A stretch of 64,000 nucleotides of DNA from Streptomyces sp. 2114.4 (GTDB taxonomy: Bacteria; Actinomycetota; Actinomycetes; Streptomycetales; Streptomycetaceae), in the NCBI RefSeq assembly GCF_900187385.1, contig NZ_FYEY01000001.1:7316001-7380000 (forward strand), in the 5' to 3' direction. The position numbers and the translations under genes are program-made. The first letter of the stretch is position 1; each line of letters starts with the position of its first letter. The notes beneath the pieces were generated by a model, which saw nothing but the letters and a program-made list of their open reading frames with translations, ran no database searches and had not been told where the DNA came from. Below, piece after piece: positions 1 through 8,382 of this stretch.

Positions 1-450
1 GCCCACGAAGAGGTGCGGCACCAGCCGCATCGCCGCACTCCTGCAAGCCGTTCTCGCTCTCCACGTGACCCGTTCACGCCGAAGCCGGAAAAGGCTCACT
101 GCCCGACACCTTGTGGCCTGCGTCACTGGCTGGTTAAGCTCCAGCACGCTTCTGGCACATTTCCTCCGCAAGTTGACCTATTGGTGTGGCAATCTTCACG
201 ATCTGCCCACAAACGTGAGGTGGCTTCGCATGGAACGGCGAGCAGCGACCCCGCGCGCGGACGACTCACCGCACGGCTTACCGGCGGCGCTCTTCCGCGG
301 TGCGCCGGGAAACCGTCCGGCAGCAGTCCGTCCGGCAGCAGTCCGTCCGGGAGACGGCCCGGCGCGGACGGGGTCCGACCGCGAGGCACGCGCCGACCGC
401 ACCGCCCGCGTCACCCGCACCGCCACGAGACCGGCCGCGGGCCGTCCCTG
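1..450. other. Left-edge stretch without a supported gene
   Basis: No convincing coding frame. The long frame that reads into the MFS gene has the composition of out-of-frame sequence here. Positions 313-350 hold 2.5 tandem copies of the 15-bp unit CCGTCCGGCAGCAGT. A possible -35-like TTGACC lies at 173-178, but I see no matching -10. The promoter of the downstream RiPP-type operon may lie here or left of the window. Confidence 0.5.
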
Positions 451-1722
451 ATGACGCACTCCGCTCCGGCGCCGGCGCCCGCCGTCCCCCTGCCGCACGC
501 CCGCCGCGACGTCCGGCTGTTCTGGTGGGCGGGCACCTGCGACGCCCTCGGCAGCCAGGTGTCCGGGTTCGTTCTGCCGTTGCTGCTGTTGCGGCTGGGG
601 CGTTCGCCTGCCGAAGTCGGCGCCCTCGCCGCACTCTTCGCGGTCGCCACGCTGGTCCTCGGCCCGTTCGCCGCCGTGCCCGCCGACCGCGGGGCCCGTA
701 AGCGGGTGATGGTGGGCGCCGCGCTGGTGTCCGCCGCGGCGATGGCCGGGGTCACCGCGGCGGTCGCCGCGGGCCGGGTCCCGTTGGCCGTTCTCCTGGC
801 CGCCGTACTCGTCGAACGGTGCGCGACCGCCTGCTACGAGGCGGCGTCGCTGGGCACCGTGGCGCTGGTGTGTCCCCCGGAGGAGTACCGGCAGGTGCTG
901 TCCCGATTACAGGCGGGGGAGCGGGGAGCCCTCGTCGTCGGGCCCGCCCTGGGCGGACTGCTCTTCGCCGCCGGCGCCTGGCTGCCGTTCCTCGTGGACG
1001 CCCTGTCGTACGTCGTCGCGGCGGGCGGCATCCGCGCCATGCGCTCCGGTCTGTCCCCGCGGCCGGAGCAGCGGTCGCCGGGCGGTACGTCGCGCCGGAC
1101 CCGGCGGGCGCTGCTCGCCGAGGCCGGGGCAGGGGTGGGGCTGCTGCGCCGGGAGCCCGTCCTGCGGCTGGCGCTCGTCTGGATCTCGGCCGTCAACGCC
1201 CTGCTCGTCGCGCTGTATTACACGACGGTCTTCGCCCTCCAGGACCACGGCCGGGGGGCGGCTCCGCTGGGCCTGGTCCTCGCGCTGTCCGGGGCGGCCG
1301 GCCTTGCCGGTGCGCTGGCCGCACCGCGACTGGCCGCCCGGCACGCGCCGGCGACGCTGCTGGTGGCGGTGTCCTGGCTGATGGTGCCGCCCGCCGCGGC
1401 CCTGGCGGTGGCCCGCGAGGTCTGGCAGTTCGGACTGCTCCTCGGACTCCTCTGTTTCCTGACGCCACCGGCCACCGTGGCGCTGCAGGCCCGGATCCTC
1501 CGGATCACCCCGCCCGGACTGCAGGCCCGCACCGGCACCGTGCTGGCCACCGCGTCGGGCGCGGCGGCGGCCCTGGCCCCGGCCCTCGCCGGGCTGTCGG
1601 CCGGCCGCGCCGGGGCCGGAGCGACCCTCCTGGGCTGTGCGGTGCTGCTGACCGTGCTCGCGCTGTACGCGACCCGCGGTGCATCGAGCCTTCCCCGCGG
1701 GACGAAGGAGGAGACCGTATGA
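451..1722 (+). CDS. MFS transporter, probable exporter of the RiPP locus
   Basis: A 423-aa membrane protein with about 12 hydrophobic segments and an MFS-type loop (ADRGARKR) after the second to third helix, as in EntS-like drug or metabolite exporters. I start it at ATG 451, where the protein turns into a typical short cytosolic N-terminus (MTHSAPAPAPAVPLPHARRD) before the first helix; no clear Shine-Dalgarno precedes it, so the start is moderately certain. The stop overlaps the next start by ATGA (1719-1722), so the peptidase is translationally coupled. Codon 153 (907-909, in SRLQAGE) is TTA, rare in Streptomyces and read only by the bldA tRNA, which suggests developmentally timed expression. 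Role in exporting the modified peptide is inferred from context. Confidence 0.8.
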   Translation: MTHSAPAPAPAVPLPHARRDVRLFWWAGTCDALGSQVSGFVLPLLLLRLGRSPAEVGALAALFAVATLVLGPFAAVPADRGARKRVMVGAALVSAAAMAGVTAAVAAGRVPLAVLLAAVLVERCATACYEAASLGTVALVCPPEEYRQVLSRLQAGERGALVVGPALGGLLFAAGAWLPFLVDALSYVVAAGGIRAMRSGLSPRPEQRSPGGTSRRTRRALLAEAGAGVGLLRREPVLRLALVWISAVNALLVALYYTTVFALQDHGRGAAPLGLVLALSGAAGLAGALAAPRLAARHAPATLLVAVSWLMVPPAAALAVAREVWQFGLLLGLLCFLTPPATVALQARILRITPPGLQARTGTVLATASGAAAALAPALAGLSAGRAGAGATLLGCAVLLTVLALYATRGASSLPRGTKEETV

Positions 1723-3566
1723 CCGCGACCGCGGCAGGTACCGCCGCACCGCCGCCCGGCACCGGTTTCCGGGTCTACCGGCCGGCGCTCCCCGAGGTCT
1801 GCCCGCGCGACCCGGCACGGATGGCCCTGGCCGCGGACGCCGACGGCCGCTGCGAGATCTTCACCTGGAACGCCGCCACCGGCACCGCACGCCAGGTCAC
1901 CGACAGCCCGGACGGCACGGTGCACTGCGCCCTCGACGCGGACGCCCGGGTGTGGTGGTTCACCGAGGACCGCGGCGGCCAGGGGCTCTGGTACTTCCAG
2001 GACTTCGAGGGCGGACCGCGGCACCCCGGTCTGACCGGCCTGCGCCCGGGGCTCCCGTGCGGTCTCGCCCTCAGCGACGCCGGCACCGTGGCCCTCGGCC
2101 TCGGGGACGGCCGCTCGATGACCGTCCACCTCGGCACACCGGGCGGCCCGGCCCGGCCGGTGCGCACCGTCGACGGCCCTGCGCTGCTGACCGGCATCTC
2201 GCCGTCGGGCGGGCTGCTGGCGCTGTCGGGGGCGGCCGGAGCCGACCGGGCGGTCACCCTCGTGACCTGTTCCGGAGCGGTCCTCGACCAGCTCTCCGGA
2301 CGGCGCGGACGGCTGTGGGCGCTCGGCTTCGCGCCGACCCCCGCCACCACCGAACTCCTGCTGGTCCAGGAGGGCAACGACGGCTACCACCTGGCCAGTT
2401 GGCGGCCCGGCGCCGGTCTGCGGCCGCACAGCTGGTGCCGCTTCGACACCGAGGTCACCGCACGCTGGTACCCCGAAGGACGACGGGTCCTCATCCGCCA
2501 CGACCGCCACGGCCGCTCTGCCCTCACCACCGCCGACCTGGAGCGGCGCACCCTGACCCCGGTGCCCACCCCGCCCGGCACCCTGCTCGACGCCGTCCCG
2601 CACCCGGGCGATGACGTGCACTACCTCTGGACCGATACGGCCACCCCGCCGCGGATGGGGTCCACCGCCGGAACCCGGCTGCCCGCGCTCCCCGCCCTGC
2701 CAGCCCCCGCACCCGGCCGGCACCGTGACCTGTGGACCCCCGGCCCGGACGGCCCCGTGCACACCCTGCTCGGCGAACCGGAACCGACCCGCGGCGCTCG
2801 GCCCCCGCTGGTGTTCCTGATACACGGCGGGCCCGCCGACCACGACCGCGACGCCTACGACCCGCAGGTGCACTCGCTGATCGCCTCCGGGTTCGCCGTC
2901 GCGCGGGTCAACTACCGCGGCTCCACCGGCTACGGGCCCGCCTGGCGCGCCGCGTACGGCGAGGGGGTGGGGCTCACCCAGGTCGCCGACCTCGTCGCGG
3001 TCCGGGCCGACCTGCTCCGCCGCGGCCTGGCCCGCGAGGACGCGATCGGCCTGTGGGGCACTTCCTGGGGCGGCTACCTGACCCTGCTCGCGCTCGGCAC
3101 CCGGCCGGACCTCTGGCAGGCGGGCGTCGCCGTCAAACCGGTCGCCGACTGCGCCGCGGCCCACCGCACCGGCACCCCCGCACTGCGTGCCCTGGACGAG
3201 CGGCTGTTCGGCGGCACCCCCGACGCCGTGCCAGGACGCTACGCGCGCAGCTCGCCCGTCCACTACGCGGCGGAGGTCCGCGCCCCGCTGCTGGTGATCG
3301 CCGCCACCCGCGACGCCAAATGCCCGCCCGGCCAGGTCCGGAGCTACCTGGCCGCCCTGCACCGGGCCGGTGTCGCACACGAGTCCCGCTGGCTGGACAC
3401 CGGCCACGACGGTTACACCGGCACGCACCATGTGGCCGCCCTGCAGCACGCCATGGGCTTCCTCGGCCGGCACCTGCGCCGCACCCCGCGGCCCACCGAA
3501 CCCCCCGTCCCACGGCGGACGGGGTCTCCGGGAGCACCGGCCCGTCCGGCGCCCCGGGAAGTGTGA
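1719..3566 (+). CDS. S9 family prolyl oligopeptidase-like serine peptidase
   Basis: A 615-aa cytosolic protein (no signal peptide): residues about 20-370 form a WD-like beta-propeller with repeated hydrophobic strands, and residues about 385-590 an alpha/beta-hydrolase domain. The nucleophile is Ser449 in GTSWGG; Asp532 (TRDAKCP) and His563 (GHDGYTG) complete the triad. Oxyanion-type motif HGGPADHD lies upstream. Length fits acylaminoacyl/prolyl oligopeptidases. It is coupled to the MFS gene by an ATGA overlap and sits 39 bp before the precursor peptide, so processing of the modified precursor is the obvious inferred role. S9 enzymes cut short peptides, often after proline, and the precursor has prolines at 10, 20 and 29. 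Confidence 0.88.
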   Translation: MTATAAGTAAPPPGTGFRVYRPALPEVCPRDPARMALAADADGRCEIFTWNAATGTARQVTDSPDGTVHCALDADARVWWFTEDRGGQGLWYFQDFEGGPRHPGLTGLRPGLPCGLALSDAGTVALGLGDGRSMTVHLGTPGGPARPVRTVDGPALLTGISPSGGLLALSGAAGADRAVTLVTCSGAVLDQLSGRRGRLWALGFAPTPATTELLLVQEGNDGYHLASWRPGAGLRPHSWCRFDTEVTARWYPEGRRVLIRHDRHGRSALTTADLERRTLTPVPTPPGTLLDAVPHPGDDVHYLWTDTATPPRMGSTAGTRLPALPALPAPAPGRHRDLWTPGPDGPVHTLLGEPEPTRGARPPLVFLIHGGPADHDRDAYDPQVHSLIASGFAVARVNYRGSTGYGPAWRAAYGEGVGLTQVADLVAVRADLLRRGLAREDAIGLWGTSWGGYLTLLALGTRPDLWQAGVAVKPVADCAAAHRTGTPALRALDERLFGGTPDAVPGRYARSSPVHYAAEVRAPLLVIAATRDAKCPPGQVRSYLAALHRAGVAHESRWLDTGHDGYTGTHHVAALQHAMGFLGRHLRRTPRPTEPPVPRRTGSPGAPARPAPREV

Positions 3567-3605
3567 GAACCGTTCCCGCCATCCGGCAGAACAGGAGACA
3601 CAGCC

Positions 3606-3725
3606 ATGCAGAAGGACATCATCCACAACGACCCGCTCGCGGGTGACGAGGAGAACCGCAAGCCGAGCATCGGCATCACGGTGACCGTCCCGTTCCGCAA
3701 CGCCGAGGAGACCGAGGAGGACTGA
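3606..3725 (+). CDS. Putative RiPP precursor peptide (39 aa)
   Basis: A 39-codon ORF with an excellent ribosome binding site (AGGAGA, 3593-3598, 8 nt before ATG). The N-terminal part (residues 1-19) is polar and charged, leader-like, starting MQKDIIHNDPLAGD. Residues 20-30 read PSIGITVTVPF, an alternating run of beta-branched residues and Thr. It ends in an acidic tail NAEETEED. No Cys, Ser only at 21, so lanthionine or thiazole chemistry is not expected. It lies directly upstream of a B12-radical SAM enzyme of the RiPP C-methyltransferase type, and the beta-branched core offers unactivated carbons for methylation. I do not recognise the peptide itself; precursor status is inferred from size, position, RBS and partners. 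Confidence 0.72.
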   Translation: MQKDIIHNDPLAGDEENRKPSIGITVTVPFRNAEETEED

Positions 3726-3731
3726 CCCTCC

Positions 3732-3768
3732 CCGGCCGGCCCGGTGCACCACCAGCCGGGCCGGCCGG
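3732..3768 (+). terminator. Stem-loop between precursor and maturase genes
   Basis: A perfect 13-bp inverted repeat, CCGGCCGGCCCGG (3732-3744) and CCGGGCCGGCCGG (3756-3768), with an 11-nt loop, six bases after the precursor stop. There is no T-run. Such hairpins after RiPP precursor genes commonly act as attenuators or mRNA stabilisers, giving more precursor than enzyme. Confidence 0.7.
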
Positions 3769-3835
3769 ACCGCCGCACGTCCCCGGCCGGCCGCCGGCCG
3801 CCTCCCTCCCGCCCCGCCGCCTACGAGGAGCCGAC

Positions 3836-5764
3836 ATGCGCGTCCTGCTGGTCAACATGCCCTGGTCACCGATCGACCTCCCGTCCCTCGCACTCGGAAT
3901 CCTCCGGCGCAGCGTCGACGAACGCACCTCCGGTCACGCCGATGTCCTGCACGCCAACCTGGAGTTCACCGACTGGATCACCCGGCGAACCGAGTTCACC
4001 GCGGACGACTACCAGTTCTATGCGCTCTCCTCCTACTTCATGGGATGCGGCGACTGGGTGTTCTCCTCCGCGCTCTACGACGATCCCGAGTGGCGGGTGC
4101 CGGAGTTCCGCGCCTCGATGCGCGGCAAGCTGCGGGAGGAGCGGCTGCGGATGTCCCAGGAACTGCACCGTGTGGTGCCGGAGTTCGTCCAGGAGACCGC
4201 CGAGCGGATCGTCGCGGCCGGCCCCGACGTCGTCGGCTTCACCTCCACCTTCCAGCAGAACACCGCCGCGCTCGCCGCCGCCAAGTACGTCAAACGGCTC
4301 GCCCCGCACATCAAGACCGTCATGGGCGGCGCCAACTGCGACGCCGAACAGGGCGCGGCCGGCCACCGCAACTTTCCCTTCCTGGACTACGTGGTCCGCG
4401 GCGAGGGCGAAGCCGTCTTCCCCCAGCTGCTCACCGCCCTCGACGAGGGCGGCGACCTGTCCGCCGTCCCCGGGCTGTGCCACCGCAGCCCCGACGGCAG
4501 CAGCACCGCCAACCCGATGGCCACCAGCCCGCTGCCGCCCGCCACCATCCTCCCGCCCGACTACAGCGGCTACTTCGAGCGGCTGGCATCCTCCGTGGCC
4601 CGCAACTGGGTGGAACCCAAACTCGTCGTCGAGGGCGCCCGCGGCTGCTGGTGGGGGGAGAAGCACCACTGCACCTTCTGCGGCCTCAACGGCTCCTTCA
4701 TGCAGTTCCGCAGCAAGAGCCCGGAGACCTTCTACGAAGAGATCATGGACCTGGCGCGGCGCCACCGCGTACTGGACATGTACGTGGTCGACAACATCCT
4801 CGACATGGGCTACCTCAACACCGTCCTGCCCCGCATCATCGACAGCGGCTACGACCTGCGCCTGCACATCGAGATCAAGGCGAACATGCGCCGGGCCCAG
4901 CTGCGCACCCTCGCCGACGCCGGGATGATCTACGTCCAGCCGGGCATCGAAAGCCTCAACAGCCGGGTCCTCGACCTGATGGACAAGGGCGTGAGCGGCT
5001 GCCAGAACGTCCGCATGCTCCGCGACGGAGCCGAGACCGGGCTCTCCGTCTGCTGGAACTACCTCCACGGCTTCCCCGGTGAGACCGCCGCCGACTACGA
5101 GCCGGTCATCGCCCAACTGCCCGCCCTGGAACACCTCGACCCCCCGGTCGACCTCTCCGCGCGCATCGCCATCGAACGCTTCAGCCCGTACTTCAACCGG
5201 CCCGAACTCGGCTTCACCGGTCTGCGGCCCGAGAAGCACTACCGCTTCACCTACGACCTGCCCGAGTCCGAACTGTACGAGCTGGCCTACGTCTTCGAGG
5301 CCCCCGAACGCGGCATCGGGGAACCCACCGTCACCGCCCTCAACGACGCCCTGTCCGCCTGGCGCAAACACCACGCGGACAGCAGGCTCACCCACACCGA
5401 CCTCGGTGACCGCATCGTGCTGGTCAGCCGCAGACGCGCCTTCGACTGGGGGGCCATGGAGCTCACCGATCCCACGGAGATCGCGGCCTTCAAACTGCTG
5501 GACCAGCCGCACGCCCCCGCCGCACTGACCCGCAAGCTCGCCGCGCGGCTGCCCGGACAGCGGCTCGACGCGGCCGCCGTGCACACCCTCCTCCAGCGCT
5601 GGGTGACGCTCGGGCTGGTCTTCACCGACGGCGGACAGTACGTCCACCTGGCGCCGGCCGCCGTCAACGAGGACCTGCTGCGGCTCGACTTCATGCGCCA
5701 CCGCCACGCCGCGCCCGCCCACCACGAGACACCGCAGACACCCCGGGACGTCGTCCACGCCTAG
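3836..5764 (+). CDS. B12-binding radical SAM RiPP maturation enzyme (C-methyltransferase type)
   Basis: A 642-aa protein. Residues 1-170 are a cobalamin-binding-like domain (MRVLLVNMPW start; DVVGFTSTFQQN; VMGGANCD; VRGEGEAVFPQLL). The radical SAM barrel follows: EGARG then CWWGEKHHCTFC, with Cys271, Cys279 and Cys282 as the [4Fe-4S] ligands. The spacing is C-x7-C-x2-C instead of the canonical C-x3-C-x2-C. The C-terminal third (after about 430) includes a winged-helix-like module. This layout matches the RiPP maturation radical SAM C-methyltransferase family; expected chemistry is SAM- and B12-dependent methylation of unactivated carbons in the upstream peptide. ATG 3836 has GGAG nearby. Methylation, rather than another radical reaction, is inferred from the family. 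Confidence 0.87.
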   Translation: MRVLLVNMPWSPIDLPSLALGILRRSVDERTSGHADVLHANLEFTDWITRRTEFTADDYQFYALSSYFMGCGDWVFSSALYDDPEWRVPEFRASMRGKLREERLRMSQELHRVVPEFVQETAERIVAAGPDVVGFTSTFQQNTAALAAAKYVKRLAPHIKTVMGGANCDAEQGAAGHRNFPFLDYVVRGEGEAVFPQLLTALDEGGDLSAVPGLCHRSPDGSSTANPMATSPLPPATILPPDYSGYFERLASSVARNWVEPKLVVEGARGCWWGEKHHCTFCGLNGSFMQFRSKSPETFYEEIMDLARRHRVLDMYVVDNILDMGYLNTVLPRIIDSGYDLRLHIEIKANMRRAQLRTLADAGMIYVQPGIESLNSRVLDLMDKGVSGCQNVRMLRDGAETGLSVCWNYLHGFPGETAADYEPVIAQLPALEHLDPPVDLSARIAIERFSPYFNRPELGFTGLRPEKHYRFTYDLPESELYELAYVFEAPERGIGEPTVTALNDALSAWRKHHADSRLTHTDLGDRIVLVSRRRAFDWGAMELTDPTEIAAFKLLDQPHAPAALTRKLAARLPGQRLDAAAVHTLLQRWVTLGLVFTDGGQYVHLAPAAVNEDLLRLDFMRHRHAAPAHHETPQTPRDVVHA

Positions 5765-5807
5765 GGGGTCAACATCCCGTCGCCGTCCGGCCCACGAGGA
5801 GACATCC

Positions 5808-6494
5808 ATGACCTGCACCACCACCCCCGCCCCCCGGGCACTGACGCTCGCCGCCTGGCGGGACTACGACGAGGACGCCTGCACCCTGCCCGGCATGAGC
5901 CTGGGCGAACTCGACCTGGCCGGACCGCCGGAGAAGCACGCCGCCCGGCTGTGGGAGCTGGGGGTACGGCGGGTGCGGCTCGCCGAGGAGATCGACCTGA
6001 CCGCGCTCGACGACCCCGGTGCAGCCCCCGACGCCGCCGCGCACGCGGTCCGGCAGCTGTGCCTGGTCCGTGATCTGACGGCACGCGCCGTACTCGTCCA
6101 GTGGCAGCTGCGCCTGCCGGCCGAGCCCGCCGACGGCTGGCGCGAGCTCTGCCACCTCCAGCCGCCCCGGACCCTCAGCGGCCCCGCCGACGAGGCGGCC
6201 GCGCTCTCCCGGTGGCGCGACGAGCACTACCTCTGCAAGTGCGTGTGGCGCCAGGGTCCCGGCTTCGTCCAGATCCGCGACCGCCGATGGGGCCACCTGC
6301 GCCGCTTCACCACGGACGAGCCCGGGTACCGGGAGGCGATCGGCCAACTGTCCTACGGCGCACCGCTGTCGGCCGTACCCGAGGCGATCGCCGCCGACTT
6401 CCTGGAGGAGCGCCTGGTCTCCCGCACGGGACCGCTGCTGTGGTGGCTGCCGTACCGGGTGAACCGGTGGCTCCAGGAGGCGATGGCGATCTGA
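5808..6494 (+). CDS. DUF5825 family protein, RiPP-locus partner
   Basis: A 228-aa soluble protein of unknown function, beginning with a good RBS (GAGGAGA) 43 bp after the radical SAM gene. It opens with the strand-rich ALTLAAWRDYDEDACTLPG and has a conserved-looking ELGVRRVRLAEEIDL segment and a later CVWRQGPGFVQIRDRR stretch. This pattern matches the DUF5825 proteins that I know as neighbours of RiPP radical SAM C-methyltransferases. No catalytic motif is recognisable. A role as peptide-recognition or accessory subunit of the maturase is inference only. Confidence 0.8.
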   Translation: MTCTTTPAPRALTLAAWRDYDEDACTLPGMSLGELDLAGPPEKHAARLWELGVRRVRLAEEIDLTALDDPGAAPDAAAHAVRQLCLVRDLTARAVLVQWQLRLPAEPADGWRELCHLQPPRTLSGPADEAAALSRWRDEHYLCKCVWRQGPGFVQIRDRRWGHLRRFTTDEPGYREAIGQLSYGAPLSAVPEAIAADFLEERLVSRTGPLLWWLPYRVNRWLQEAMAI

Positions 6495-6497
6495 GGA

Positions 6498-6528
6498 CTC
6501 CGGCGGGTCCGCCGCCCCCGGACCGGAG
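6498..6528 (+). terminator. Weak hairpin after DUF5825 gene
   Basis: Two stacked stems, CTCC/GGAG (6498-6501, 6525-6528) and GGTCC/GGACC (6506-6510, 6520-6524), interrupted by a 4-nt bulge. No T-run. It lies immediately after the last gene of the RiPP-type operon, so termination there is plausible. Confidence 0.4.
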
Positions 6529-6687
6529 CGGGCGAGCACTGTCGGCCACTGTCGGCGCAAGCGGGCGGGCACTGTGGCGCAGACGACAACCGAAAACGGA
6601 TGACGGCTCCGTTCTCGCGTGTTGTGGCACAGCGGAGCGTCCACCCGCGGCGCTCCGCGACCGCCTTCTCGTTCCAGGAGCCCACAC

Positions 6688-7809
6688 GTGCATTCCAGCG
6701 ATTCCGCCGCCCGCGCGGCCCAGGTGCTCTCCCGCCCCTTCACCCTGGGCGGCCTCACCGTGCCGAACCGGATAGCCATGGCGCCGATGACCCGCGAGTT
6801 CTCGCCGGGGGGTGTGCCGGGTGCCGATGTCGCCGACTACTACGCGCGCCGGGCCGCCGGCGGGACCGGGCTGATCATCACCGAGGGCACCTACGTCGAT
6901 CACCCGGCCGCCGGGACCAGCGGGGCCGTGCCGCGCTTCCACGGCGAGGACGCCCTCGCCGGCTGGGAGCGGGTGGTCCGGGCGGTGCATGCGGCGGGCG
7001 GGACGATCATGCCGCAGCTGTGGCACGTCGGCATGGCCCGCGCGGCGGGCGCGCCGCCGTTCCCGGACGCCCCGCCCTCCGGCCCGTCCGGCCTCGCCCT
7101 CGACGGCACCCCGTCCGGTCACGCCATGAACCAGCAGGACCTCGACGACGTCATCGCGGCGTTCGCCGACGCGGCCGCAGCGGCCGAACGCCTCGGCTTC
7201 GACGGCGTCGAGCTGCACGGTGCGCACGGCTACCTGATCGACCAGTTCCTGTGGTCGGCCACCAACCACCGCACCGACGCGTACGGCGGCAGCCTACGTG
7301 CCCGTACGCGCTTCGCGGCCGAGATCGTGGCGGCCTGCCGGGCGGCGGTGTCGCCGGACTTCCCGGTCCTCTTCCGGATGTCGCAGTGGAAGATGGGCAA
7401 CTACCAGGCACGTCTCGCCGAGACACCGGACGAGCTCCAGGCGGTCGTCGGGCCGCTCAGTGACGCGGGGGTCAGCGCCTTCCACTGCTCGACGCGCCGC
7501 TACTGGCTGCCGGAGTACGAGGACTCGGACCTCAACCTCGCCGGATGGGTCAAGAAGCTCTCCGGCAGGCCGACGGTCAGCGTCGGCTCCGTCGGTCTCG
7601 ACAACGAGTTCATCGGGACCTTCCGGGCCGAGCAGGCAGGCGTCACCGGTATCGACCGGCTGCTGGACCGGATGGAGCGCGACGAGTTCGACCTCGTGGC
7701 CGTTGGACGGGCCCTGCTCGGTGACCCGGAGTGGGCGGCCAAGATCTTCGAGGGCCGCACCGGCGAACTCCAGCCGTTCCAGGCCTCGATGCTGCGGACG
7801 CTGAGCTGA
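6688..7809 (+). CDS. NADH:flavin oxidoreductase, old yellow enzyme family
   Basis: A 373-aa FMN-dependent TIM-barrel enzyme. Start chosen at GTG 6688 because AGGAG (6676-6680) stands 7 nt before it and the barrel starts soon after (RPFTLGGLTVPNRIAMAPM). Diagnostic features are the ADYYARRAAGGTGLIITEG strand, MPQLWHVG, and the active-site/FMN motif ELHGAHGYLIDQF, followed by DAYGGSLRARTRF and a C-terminal GRALLGDPEWAAK. Members reduce activated C=C bonds of enones or xenobiotics with NAD(P)H. Substrate unknown. It follows the RiPP-type locus in the same direction after a 193-bp gap with its own RBS, so membership in that locus is doubtful. Confidence 0.9.
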   Translation: MHSSDSAARAAQVLSRPFTLGGLTVPNRIAMAPMTREFSPGGVPGADVADYYARRAAGGTGLIITEGTYVDHPAAGTSGAVPRFHGEDALAGWERVVRAVHAAGGTIMPQLWHVGMARAAGAPPFPDAPPSGPSGLALDGTPSGHAMNQQDLDDVIAAFADAAAAAERLGFDGVELHGAHGYLIDQFLWSATNHRTDAYGGSLRARTRFAAEIVAACRAAVSPDFPVLFRMSQWKMGNYQARLAETPDELQAVVGPLSDAGVSAFHCSTRRYWLPEYEDSDLNLAGWVKKLSGRPTVSVGSVGLDNEFIGTFRAEQAGVTGIDRLLDRMERDEFDLVAVGRALLGDPEWAAKIFEGRTGELQPFQASMLRTLS

Positions 7810-8007
7810 CGCGGGGCGGTGCGGGGGCGGCACCCGCCTGGCACTACCGGTGACCATTGGGTCGCAGCAGGTGTCCCGCGACGGTGGGTGATCCGCCGCC
7901 CGCGGGGGGTGGTCGTGCGGTGCCTCGCACGTGGGATGCGGGCGTGGCAAGGTGGTGGGTGAGGTGGCCTCCCTCGCCCACCCCTCGATTCCGATGTGGA
8001 GGCTCGC

Positions 8008-8382
8008 ATGGACGACAAGGAGTTCTTCCAGCTGGTGGCCGTTCGGGCGGGACTCTCGCGGCAGGAAGCGGCCGATCTCACCCGTGCGACTCTGGAGACG
8101 CTGGGCGTTCGGCTCAGCAACGGCGAAGTCCGCGATCTGGCCCTCGAACTTCCCGAGTCCCTGCGTGGCTCGCTCCAGCGGGGGAGCGGTGAGACGGAGA
8201 CCTTCGGGCCGGACGAGTCGATCCGCAGGGTGCGTGAGCGCACCGGCCTGACCCGGCCGGAAGCCAGCCGCGGCCTGCGCGCGGTGCTCGGCACGCTGCA
8301 CGAGGCCATTTCGGAGAAGGAGTTCGACCACGCCATGTCGCAACTCGGCAAGAAGTACGTGCAGTTGGTGGAGTCCGGCTGA
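8008..8382 (+). CDS. DUF2267 domain protein
   Basis: A 124-aa, all-helical protein of the DUF2267 family. Start at ATG 8008 (MDDKEFFQLVAVRAGL) is preferred over GTG 7996 because GGAGG (7998-8002) lies just before it. The pattern of two related halves, RAGLSRQEAADLTRATLETLG and RTGLTRPEASRGLRAVLGTLHE, is typical of the family. The biochemical function is not known; homologues are often near stress or general-metabolism genes. Confidence 0.8.
   Translation: MDDKEFFQLVAVRAGLSRQEAADLTRATLETLGVRLSNGEVRDLALELPESLRGSLQRGSGETETFGPDESIRRVRERTGLTRPEASRGLRAVLGTLHEAISEKEFDHAMSQLGKKYVQLVESG

Noticed and set aside
13..450. Upstream extension of the MFS frame
   Set aside because: It reads as Arg/Pro-rich GC noise with no RBS; the transporter's natural N-terminus starts at 451.
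819..1718. N-terminal extension of the S9 peptidase
   Set aside because: It overlaps the MFS gene in another frame; ATG 1719 with ATGA overlap fits the family start.
3866..5824. Long antisense open frame opposite the radical SAM gene
   Set aside because: A shadow of the GC-rich coding strand; Gly/Val/Asp-rich and without RBS.
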